Shown: positions 1-11,900 of the stretch, piece by piece | Layout of the letters: each line of letters starts with the position of its first letter | Position numbering within the stretch: the first letter of the stretch is position 1 | NCBI RefSeq assembly: GCF_032854445.1 | Contig: NC_088297.1 | Coordinates: forward strand, 4,213,991-4,277,990 | Direction: 5' to 3' | Source of the DNA: Liolophura sinensis | Lineage: Eukaryota > Mollusca > Polyplacophora > Chitonida > Chitonidae | Length of the DNA stretch: 64,000 nucleotides | Translations under genes and position numbers: made by a program | The notes under the pieces: model-generated | What the model saw: only the letters and a program-made list of their open reading frames with translations | Told to the model about the DNA's origin: nothing | Database searches by the model: none

Positions 1-2935
1 AAGAGGTTTTTACAGCTCTTTAAGTCGCAAACCTAAAATATGAGACCACTGTCTTTTGTAGTAGTAAATAAGCACACTTCTGTTCTGATTCAATGTATGT
101 GCTCGCTGGATACAGGGCTCTTCACTGATTGGCTGACAGTGGAGATACGGTTTCTTAGGTTAAATCTTGCAGCCTTGGTCACGCTAAAATAAATAAATAT
201 ACCACACCACGGTCAAAGACCTTGAGCACCTTAAATTTCTGCAAGTATTAAAATCCTCTGCTAATAAAAAATATCATTTAAACACGTCACAACCAAGTGG
301 TAAAACCAAATTTCCAGCTTTTCAAAAAATATGAATAAAATTTACGTATTTGGTCTACACGTGCAATGCTAAATTTGTGCGATTCCACATCACTGGTATT
401 AGTATGTATGCTTGTAATGCATTTCGTTTATTTATTTATTTGACTCGTGTTTCTACACCTTACCTAAGAACACACTTGTTTTTATAAAGCTGACATTAAC
501 AACAACACATTCAAATAAATAAACTGTTAAACATTCAAGTTTAGCTTTAATGACCTAACACGGCAATTTCTGGAGACTACCTGCATACATATAAATGAAA
601 CGAAAGCTTACACAAACTACACGCAGCAATCAAGCTTAGAGATGCTCTCCAAGAATACAGTTAGATAAATAGTTATAAAATTTGACGGACATCTGAAAAA
701 CGGTAACATTAGTTATTACCAAATATTAATAAATGTAAACAACTAGCACAATGCAGCACTTAAAGGTAAGCTGAAAACACAAGCACAAATTCAGGATCCA
801 TAAAATTAAAGGAAGACAAAAGTAGGACTAAAAATATAACTTAAGTAATAGAGGTAATAGAAAAAAACATGGGTCCATTTTTACAAAGCTTCCTTCAATC
901 AATTTTTGATTCTCTTCTAAATCAAGAAATCCTAAATGAAGAAATAAAGACATCTACATGTAAATGTTAAATGTTCACACAAGCTTTCAATTCTTATGTT
1001 CGAGAGCTTTATCAAATAAATATCAACTTTTATTTCAAATGAAATAAATAATGTTTAATACTAATACATTTCATTTTATAGTATTTGTTATTAAAATAAT
1101 GTTCTTCACTTGATAAAAGTCTCGGTGTGAGGATCACGAGCTTCTGTAAACATTTAAAATTCACTTGGAGACGCCCTTACTTCTTCATTATTATTTCTGA
1201 AAGAGAAATCAGATTTCATTACACTCAAAAAATAGGAAAGTAGATCAGTTTGAAAGTCCAACAGTATATCCTTCAATGCCCACTTCTTTCCACCTGTCAC
1301 ATTTGTTGAACAGTTCACAACCAGAATCAAATGTCACAACACAAATATAAATGTCATTTCTTTCTAAAGAAAAAAAAAATGTAAAATAACATGAATCTTT
1401 TTTTTTTCCTTATAAAAACCAAAAAGCTGCCTGATAATGTCAAATATGTCAGAAAATATTACATATTTTGGCAAAATGTAAAGAAGAAAAAAATTGATGT
1501 TGGAATAAAATCAAGACAACATCACGTTTCAAAGCTGAAAAGCATGGATAACTTGAAATGTTTAGACATGCATAGTCTGAGTTAATGAGGTTGTTCGTAA
1601 ACACTATGTCAAAAAAATACAATACATGCTCATACATATATATAGTACATAGAACAATCTAAAAGACGTCAAATCTACATCCATACATAAAACTAAGATA
1701 AACACTTCTAAATGTACACAACAGATCATTGTTCTATGAAAATAACACATAATAAAATTTGAAAATACAACCTTGAAACATATGTATATTTTCTTTGTTT
1801 TTTTTGTTTTTTTTAAGTCAAATGACAGATGAAAAATAATGTTACTACAGCAATAGCCACTTCAGCCAACCATTAACATTGAGTTGTCAAAATATGCACT
1901 AATCTTCAGTTGGATTTCAAATTAGAAAAAAAAAAAAAAACGTCATTTCTCTATAGGTAAAAGCATAGAAACATGCATATGTAAAGCTGCATCCTTTATC
2001 AACCAAATTAAATTTCAGTTCATTTTGGTGTGTTCAAATCTGGTTCAAAATCTTTTTGGTTACTGGACAAATACCACAAAAAAAACGCTACAAATATATG
2101 GTCAATTTAGCCAATAGTTTGCATTAAAACAATTGGATAGAATGTGTAACCAGATAGGAAAAAAAAAGATGTCACTGATATGTATTTTATATATTTCAGG
2201 CATACTGAAAAGATTGCCTGTAAAGATTAGTGAGAAGTGCAAGTACATAATCCATCAACCAATTAAGTCCAATAAAATATTTGAGCACAAATTAGCTATT
2301 CATGACAGATGGGAATCAACCAATAGGTATGGTTGATCTATCTATTACCCAATACTGATCAACCAATGAGCATCCACAATAGGTCACTGTTTCAACCAAT
2401 GGAATTAGGACACACATGAATCAGCCAATGACACGAATGAAGACAAGTATGCCAGTCAAGAAGGATGCTGAAATACATATCTAATAACTTTGAAGGTAAA
2501 ACAAATACTGAGCTTTAAAATACAATTGCAGATAAATATTTAGAACCTTTCACTCAACTCATTTACACAAAAATGAAACATCAACCAGTGGTGGGCCAAA
2601 AATCCAGTGGTGGGCCAAGAATCCAGTGGTGGGTCAAAACTGAATCGAAGTGGAGTTGAATTTTTGCGTCAAAGATAAACAGTTACAAGCCATGTGATGA
2701 CAATGTAATAGTTATGACTAACACATCTACCTTCAATAAATGAGGCCCTGTCAGAATTTCACCAATACAGAGAACACCCTTAACATTGGCTGAATGAGCA
2801 CTAAATGGTTGAAAACATTGAAAGACTGAGGAACTGGATCATAAGCTACAGTAATAACAGTGACATATCTTAACTCATTGGATTATATGGCTTATATATG
2901 ATACTGTAGAGATGGAATAATTAAGGGGAGATAAC
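1..2935. other. 3' flank and probable 3' UTR of the PDZ/PH gene; no other gene seen
   Basis: This AT-rich stretch follows the stop codon of the minus-strand PDZ/PH gene (stop at 2936-2938). Only short ORFs without family signatures occur here. Read on the minus strand, the first AATAAA after the stop lies at 1028-1033, which would give a 3' UTR of about 1.9 kb; another cluster lies near 425-440. A short direct repeat of the phrase CCAGTGGTGGGCCA occurs at about 2585-2635. The extent of the UTR is inferred; no cleavage site can be proven from sequence alone. Confidence 0.4.
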
Positions 2936-2996
2936 TCAACTGGAAGCACTGATTCTCTTCCAACGGCCAATGGATTTAATCATTGATTCCATCCAC
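2936..2996 (-). CDS. PDZPH1: PDZPH1-like gene, coding exon 11: C-terminal helix of PH domain 2 and stop
   Basis: After acceptor CATGCAG (2997-3003) the frame reads RWMESMIKSIGRWKRISASS and stops at 2938-2936. The Trp is the conserved residue of the PH C-terminal helix. With this exon the coding length becomes a perfect multiple of three. Confidence 0.8.
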
Positions 2997-5900
2997 CTGC
3001 ATGAGTGAGAAGAAAAATCAATAAGTAATATTAATAATAATAATAATAATAATATGTTACATTACAATCCAATAAAGTTATCAGGTTTTAGTGTGTCCAG
3101 TAAAAATAGGTTGCTTACCATCTGCACTGAATTTGAGAAGGAACGAATGGCTACATTGCCACCATCAGGAACAAAACTACATTACAGGTGGACGCACCTG
3201 CAGATGGTTGCTGGTTTTCCCCACGGGCTTTGCCCTGTTTCCTCCTGCCATAATGCTGGCCGCCGTCACATAAGTGAAATATTCTTGAATACGCGTAAAA
3301 AAACAATCAAATAAATAAATAACTGTAAAATAAATAATATAAACTGTACTTTTTGTCAAGCCCTGAAATTGGGCAACCAATGAAGTGTTGTCTCCAAAAT
3401 CAAATCAAAAGGTTTTATTTATTTATTTATTTTGATTGTACGTTTTACGCAGTACTCAAGAATATTTCACTTATACAACGGCGGCCAGCATTATGGTGGG
3501 TTGAAACCGGGCAAAGCCTGGGGGAAACCCACGACCATCCGCAGGTTGCTGCAAGACCTTCCCACTTATGGCCGGAGAGGAAGCCAGCATGAGCTGGACT
3601 TGAACTCACTGCGACTGCATTGGTGAGAGACTCCTGGGTCATTACGCTGCGCTAGCACGCTAACCAACTGAGCCACGGAGGCCCCTCAAATCAAAAGGTG
3701 CATAAATCGCACTGAAAGTCGTTCTTCCATCTGCAAAAAGATTTTGAGGAATTACGGTAGTTGCCATTCACGCTAAGCTTGCCTACAAGTCTGGGGTCCT
3801 ATTATTTTGACACCAGAGACGCCCACAGGAGCACAAAATTAATTTGACAACAGCTACTGACCTTTCTCTGTCGGTGGCATTCTCTGTGGCAAACAAGAAC
3901 GTCCTCATGTTGGGCTCCGGGGGTACTAGTTTGAATGCATGCTTCTTACTGCAGTTAACATCTCTCTCTAGCTGGTAACCATGGAGATGGGCCACGCCTA
4001 CAACGGGAAGTTCATGGAATAACAACTTGACGCAGGTTGCTGGCAGACCTTCCCACGTACCGCAGGAGAGGAAGCCAGCGTAAGCCAGACTTGAACTTAC
4101 AGCGACCGCATTGGTGAGAGGCTCCTGGATAATTGCACCATGCTGGCACGCCAATACCCTTGGCCACGGAGGCCTCGCACTGAACAATTCCAAAACAGAA
4201 TAAATGTATATGTATGCTATGATTTTTACACTGTGCCTTAACAACTGTTCAGTCGTGTGAAGATGAGGCATCTTTAAGTGTGTGTATATAAAATGTGGCA
4301 GGGCAAGTCCACGACCCCAAAGTGCTGATGCCACTAAAGTATCATGTCAAAGACACCAGACATGACACCCAACCTTCACATTATAGAGACACCAGACACG
4401 ACACCCAACCCCTTCACATTATACTTACACCAGGTCAACCAGTCTTGTTTCCTTGCTCTAACCTCTCAGTGCTGAGTGCCAAGGGAGACAACAACATGTA
4501 CTGTTTTTAAAGTCTTTGGTTTGACCCGGCCCGGGTTTGCATATTTGTGGAAGACGAGTGATCTTCAGCGAATGATAGACTGCGCAAACTGTCGTACGAG
4601 GATATAGTTATATGTCAAAGGCTGAAAGCGCATCTCGTGTGCTCTGGCCAACCAGTTCTTGCACTGACTTCGCGGTCCTGAGTGCTAAGCAAAGCAGCAG
4701 CACAATTTTTAAAGTATTTGTATCATTATGTGTAATAATAAAAAAAAAAGACAAAATATGGTGCAGTGCACTCCAAACCTCTCTGGTTTAACAAAGTTCA
4801 ACTGTCCAGTGTTTACTGAAAATGACCAGATGGATGAGTCAATGGCCAGGTCCACTGATGAATGGTCATGGAACATTAAAATTACAGAGGGTTCAACTGT
4901 GTGCCTAGGTTTACGTGTTATGCATGTTTAGTAAATTTTGAAACATTCCTGACTATGGTGTAAAACATCAATCGAATAAACTTTCACATTTTCACAAGCT
5001 TTTCATAAAATGTCACTTCAATAACCCTAATGACCTTGAAAAAATACGTCAAAATCGCTCATAGTCAATTTTGGTTCTGTTTAATGACAAAGTGAAAGTG
5101 AGGCTTAAGTTTGATGAACTTGGGATAAACCGTTCTGGAAACAGTGTTAACACAAGAAAACTGACAAAGGGTTGAAGGGCTGGATGCACGCATGCCAACC
5201 ACTATGAACCAATACTGGACAATATGACTAAGCCAGGCGTATGGGACTCGCCCTGAGCGCTGTAGGAACCTGTCCCCTTGTAGTAGTACATACAGGCATA
5301 AGCCAGGTGTATCGGACTCGCCCTGGGCGCTGTAGGAACCTGTCCCCTTGTAGTAGTACATACAGGCATAAGCCAGGCGTACGGGACTCGCCCTGAGCGC
5401 CGCAGGAACCTGTCCCCTTGTAGCAGTAGATACAGGCATAAGCCAGGCGTATGGGACTCGCCCTGAGCGCTGCAGGAACCTGTCCCCTTGAAGTAGTAGA
5501 TACAGGCATAAGCCAGGCGTACAGGGCTCGCCCTGAGCGCTGCAGGAACCTGTCCCTTTGGAGTAGTAGATACAGGCATAAGTCAGGCGTATGGGACTCG
5601 CCCTGAGCGCTGCAGGAACCTGTCCCCTTGTAGTAGTAGATACAGGCATAAGCCAGGCGTACAGGGCTCGCCCTGAGCGCTGCAGGAACCTGTCCCCTTG
5701 TAGTAGTAGATACAGGCATAAGCCAGGCGTACAGGACTCGCCCTGAGCGCTGCAGGAACCTGTCCCCTTGGAGTAGTAGATACAGGCATAAGACAGGCGC
5801 ACGGGACTCGCCCTGAGCGTTGTAGGAACCTGTCCCCTTGTAGTAGCAGATACAGGCATAAGCCAGGCGTATGGGACTCGCCCTGAGCGCTTCAGGAACC

Positions 5901-8900
5901 TGTCCCCTTGTAGTCGCAGATACAGGCATAAGCCAGGCGTATGGGACTCACCCTGAGCGTTGTAGGAACCTATCCCCTTGTAGTAGTAGATACAGGCATA
6001 AGCCAACCGCACGGGACTCGCCCTGAGCACTGCAGGAACCTGTTCCCTTGTAGTAGTAGATACAGAAATAAGCCAGGTGTACGGGACTCGCCCTGAGCGC
6101 TGCAGGAACCTGTCCCCTTGTAGTAGTAGATACAGGTATAAGCCAGGTGTACGGGATTCGCCCTGAGCGCTGCAGGAACCTGTCCCCTTGTAGTAGTAGA
6201 TACAGGCATAAGCCAGGCGTACGGGACTCGCCCTGAGCGCTACAGGAACCTGTTCCCTTGTAGTAGTAGATACAGGCATAAGCCAGGCGCACGGGACTCG
6301 CCCTGAGCGCTGCAGGAACCTGTCCCCTTGTAGTAGCAGATACAGGCATAAGCCAGGCGTATGGGACTCACCCTGAGCGTTGTAGGAACCTATCCCCTTG
6401 TAGTAGTATATACAGGCATCCTTCAGCACACAATACCGCTTCCTCCATGCTTTTCGAGCCTCGCCCATTTTGCTGAGGTAGCCCGTGCACTCAGGGTTTC
6501 GCAAGGACAGGGCAGGGATTCCCACGTTGTGACTGGTCACATCTAGCCACGTCTCAGTCTGTAAAATAGATCCTGATTAGTCAGTCTGGAGAAACTGGGT
6601 TGAGGTTTACTGAGGTGAGTGGAACTGGTTTCAGCAAAAGGGAATACCCTGGCGTTACCTGGTTATCTGACCATCTTCTTGAAATAAAGTTATCATCCAG
6701 CCCAAGGGAGCAAGTAGCAGGATTTTTCTTTTTTCACAGGTGGTGAAAATTGCATTAAAGAAATTGTCAATTTACACATGAAAGAGGTCAGAGTTATCAG
6801 AGAACGTGCTTTGTCAAGTGCCTAACCAATCTCAGGAACTCACTAAAGAGCTGTGACAAGAACGAGGCTTAACTGACTGGGTGAGTGATGGCCCCACAGA
6901 TATTTGTATTTACTAACTGGATTGTTATTTAATGCCATACTCAAAAAATCTCGGCAAGTTATCGGTGAAGGAGGACACATGTATCTTAAACAAACACTAG
7001 ACAGCATGAACAGTCACAAACTCATCATCCACCGCTTACTGTCACAAAGGCCCCGATAACTGTGATACTGTAATTCTTCAACCTTACTGTCATAAAGGCC
7101 CCGATAACTGTGATACTGTAATTCTTCAACCTTTCCGCATGTTTAGACAGCATGAACAGTCACAAACACATCATCCACCACTTACTGTCATAAAGGCCCC
7201 AATAACTGTGATACTGTAATTCTTCAACCTTACTGTCATAAAGGCCCCGATAACTGTGATACTGTAATTCTTCAACCTTTCCGCATGTTTAGACCGCATC
7301 AACAGTCACAAACACATCATCCACCACTTACTGTCATAAAGGTCCCAATAACTGTGATACTGTAATTCTTCAACCTTACTGTCATAAAGGCCCCGATAAC
7401 TGTGATACTGTAATTCTTCAACCTTACTGTCATAAAGGCCCCGATAACTGTGATACTGTAATTCTTCAACCTTTTTGCATGTTTAGACCGCATCAACAGT
7501 CACAAACTCATCATCAGCCGCTTACTGTCATAAAGGCCCCAATAACTGTGATACTGTAATTCTTCAACCTTTTCGCATGTTTAGACCGCATCAACAGTCA
7601 CAAACTCATCATCCACCGCTTACTGTCATAAAGGCGCCAATAACTGTGATACTGTAATTCTTCAACCTTACTGCCATAAAGGCCCCAGTAACTGTGATAC
7701 TGTAATTCTTCAACCTTACTGTCATAAAGGCCCCAAAAACTGTGATACTGTAATTCTTCAACCTTACTGTCATTAAGGCCCCAATAACTGTGATACTGTA
7801 ATTCTTCAACCTTACTGTCATAAAGGCCCCAAAAACTGTGATACTGTAATTCTTCAACCTTACTGTCATTAAGGCCCCAATAACTGTGATACTGTAATTC
7901 TTCAACCTTACTGTCATAAAGGCCCCAAAAACTGTGATACTGTAATTCTTCAACCTTACTGTCATTAAGGCCCCAATAACTGTGATACTGTAATTCTTCA
8001 ACCTTACTGTCATAAAGGCCCCAAAAACTGTGATACTGTAATTCTTCAACCTTACTGTCATTAAGGCCCCAATAACTGTGATACTGTAATTCTTCAACCT
8101 TACTGTCATAAAGGCCCCAATAACTGTGATACTGTAATTCTTCAACCTTACTGTCATAAAGGCCCCAATAACTGTGATACTGTAATTCTTCAACCTTTCC
8201 GCATGTTTAGACAGCATCAACGGTCACAAACAAATCACACACTGCTTACTCTTATAAAGGCCCTGATAATTGTGATACCGTAATTCTTTAACCTTTTCGC
8301 ATGTTTGCTCAGTTTATTTAAGTATATTCTGAATGCATTATTCTGTGTTCACTGATAAAATTATACTTTTCGTTAAGCCCTGAAACTGACGCATCCAAAA
8401 TCAAATTAAAAGTGTACACAAATTGCACTGACAGTTGTTATTTTGTATGCAAACAGGTTGAGGAATTAAGGTAGGGGAAATCCACACATTCCCTGAACAA
8501 GGACGGTTTTGACCCAGTACCATCTATATGCTGGCAATTAAAAGACGACAGCTTCCGCCAGTACTTCCGCATCTTCCATTTGAGGTACATACATTAAGAC
8601 GACCAAATGTAGCTTCACCTACCTTCATAGTGGAACGTGCAGCAAGCGTCATGGCATTTGCCCACCTGAAAGTAACACAGGATTTCAGGATTATTTTACT
8701 TTATATTTTCTTTGGGCAACACCGATTTTATTTGGCGTTTTTAGGAATGGAATAAAAATAGAACTTAACAATCCACTTCTTTGTCTGTTCTGTTTTACAT
8801 ATTTTTATTATTTTTCCTGATTTTCAAGGCTTTTTTAACAGGATAAAACTGCTGAGACAGTCTACATTTCCAACAATACCCTCTTCAGACAATGGAAAAA

Positions 8901-11900
8901 AACACATATTCAGCCTGTAAAACTACAATTAATGCGGTTGCTGTGAGTTCAAGTCCAGCCCATGCTGGCTTCCTCTCCAGCCCTATGTGGGAAGGTCTGC
9001 CACCAACCTGTGGATGGTCGTGGGTTTTCCCCGGGCTATGCCCGGTTTCCTCCCGCCATCTTATAAGTGAAATATTCTTGAGTACGGCGTAAAACACCAA
9101 TCAAATAAATTATGAAAATAAAACAACAATTTATATCGACGTGGCCTTAATACTGAACTTCACAATATTTCATTCACTTTCACGCACCAGAACATGTATA
9201 TTACAATGGTTATACCAAAGGCCGTAGGAAATCAGGCAGAGCTTGGTCTTTTGCATAAACATTTCCATGCATTTCAGATTACTGAAGGTATTTATTTATT
9301 TATCTGTTTGACTTGTGTTTTCCGCCGTACTCATGAATATTTGACTTATACGACGGCAGCGGCCAGTGTTATGATCAGTGAATGTACATATGATACTCAT
9401 TTACACAAGTATAAGCAGGCTTAAAAAGGCTTAAACTCTACAGTACTGTGTAAAGCCATCTACACACTACATGGATTTTTACGGTCGTACATGCGTATGT
9501 TGTGAACCTGAAAAAATCTGCCTAGTATGCCGGCGACGGTGTATTTTGATGGCCGCCCTGAAATTCGCTTGCATCAAACATGTCAGATACTAGCGACATG
9601 TCCGCTCCTGTGAATTTCGGTGATCAAGGAGATGATCAAGCTGACCAATCAAACAATGCGGAATTGTGTTGACCTGTGACACTTTGTCTGTGTCACATGA
9701 CATCACCCTCTGACGCCGATCAACAGAAAAATCCGCCTAGTATGTCTGTAACCATGCTGCTAATATCGTCAGTGTATTTAGACGGCGATTAAGTTCGTCC
9801 CTACAAGCGAAAATATTTGCCTTGGGTATCCCCGGCTTAAAGGGAATGATCCATGCAAAAGTAACCTAACATAAAATATGCTTCACTGAAAAACACTTTT
9901 TGTCTCACTTTTTGCGGCTTTCGTCTGAATCTGAGGCGAAGTAGTAAGTCCTGGCGCCATATTTCTCCAGCTTGAAGGCAAAGTCTCGTGTGACCTCCAG
10001 GGCCTTGGCGACCATGTAGTCTGTGAGAGGAACGGCACCCAGAGGGTCCTTGTCCTGTGGGATACCGGGAACATATGTGAGGATCATGAGAAATACATGT
10101 GAGGATCATGAGAAATACATGTGAGAATCATGAGAAATACATGTGAGGATCATTAGAAATAGGTGAGCTTCATGATAAATATGTGTAAGGTTCACGACAA
10201 ATATTGGTGAGGTTCATGATAAATATGTGTGATATTTATGACAAATATAGGTGAGGTTCACGAGAAAATACACCTAAGGTTCACGAGAAATACATTTAAG
10301 GTTCACGACAAATATTGGTGAGGTTCATGATAAATACAAGTGAGGTACAAGATCACAATAAATACAGGCTAATGGACGGAGAAAATCAGAGTGCCTGCAG
10401 TAAAATGTTACCTTTCACCAGGTCTTAATTCTTGCACCTGCGTGAATGACTGTGTGACTGAATAACAAAGGTTTACGCCACATAATGGGAGGGAGGTAAC
10501 TCACATTTTCTGTCTTGTAGTAATATAAGCAGTTGTCTTGACGCAGGACGAACCAGCGTTTACGCCAGAGTTTGATCAGACCGGAGCCGGCCAGTTTGGC
10601 GAGATAACCAGCTAGAACCGGAGTCTGCAGGTCGCGACTGTGCATCACATCACTCTGTCCTACAGCTATCGTCAATGACTCCGGGTCTGCAACATAGAAT
10701 CAATGCTTTCAGAATAACCGGGTTTCAAGTTTGAACTCTTTTATTGCTAAAAGAAAAAAATGTTCGACTGTATCATGTGACAAATCAAAAATGTTAGGCA
10801 AATATTATTGATAACATTTACTCTAACATAGGTGTGGGAAAGAAATTTTCCCGCAAAAAGTAATTTTGAGTAGACAAATGATAAGAGAAAACTGAGGAGT
10901 TTGTGAACTTGAGAAGTTTCTAGAGGAAAGAGTTGCTCCTTTTGCCCCATTCAGTGGCACTATACTGACACCGAACCAACTAGTCCTTAGTCTATCCCTC
11001 TTATGCTGGGCGTCAAGCAAGGTAGTGCCAAGAAGTTACCAAGTTAAAGTCTTGGGCATGACGAGGTTTGGTGTTGAGCCTTAGTTTTACTGTTAATGAC
11101 GCAGACGCTCTAACCTCCTACCCTACAACAGTCATCGGGTCATTGATATAAAACCAGTCCCTTGTTTAACATTGTGAGTGAACTCGTACTCTGTTGCATG
11201 AGCCGGATTAGGCCTATCTTAGGTGTAACTCGGTTTGGTGTTGAGCCTTAGTTTTACTGTTAATGACGCAGACGCTCTAACCTCCTACCCCACAACAGTC
11301 ATTGATATAAAACCAGTCCCTTGTTTAACATTGTGAGTGAACTCGTACTCTGTTTGCATGAGCCGGATTAGGCCTATCTTAGGTGTAACTCGGTTTGGTG
11401 TTGAGCCTTAGTTTTACTGTTAATGACGCAGACGCTCTAACCTCCTACCCCACAACAGTCATTGGGTCATTGATATAAAACCAGTCCCTTGTTTAACATT
11501 GTGAGTGAACTCGTACTCTGATTAGGCCTATCTTAGGTGTAACTCGGTTTGGTGTTGAGCCTTAGTTTTACTGTTCATGACGCAGACGCTCTAACCTCCT
11601 ACCCCACAACAGTCCTTGGGTCACTGATATAAAACCAGTCCCTTGTTTAACATTGTGAGTGAACTCGTACTCTGTTTGCATGAGCCGGATTAGGCCTATC
11701 TTAGGTGTAACTCGGATTGGTGTTGAGCCTTAGTTTTACTGTTAATGACGCAGACGCTCTAACCGCCTACCCCACAACGGTCATTGGGTCATTAATATAA
11801 AACCAGTCCCTTGTTTAACATTGTGAGTGAACTCGTACTCTGATTAGGCCTATCTTAGGTGTAACTCGGTTTGGTTTTGAACCCTGGACCTACTGTTCAT

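Noticed and set aside
5065-6540. A 491-residue repetitive minus-strand ORF as a complete protein
   Set aside because: Its first part is exon 9 of the PDZPH1-like gene; the rest is the 70-bp array read through. The downstream PH2 exon at 3997 joins in phase only from the donor at 6372.
7609-8220. A 203-residue repeat protein
   Set aside because: It is the 48-bp array in an intron; the unit length is divisible by three, which gives an open frame without selection.
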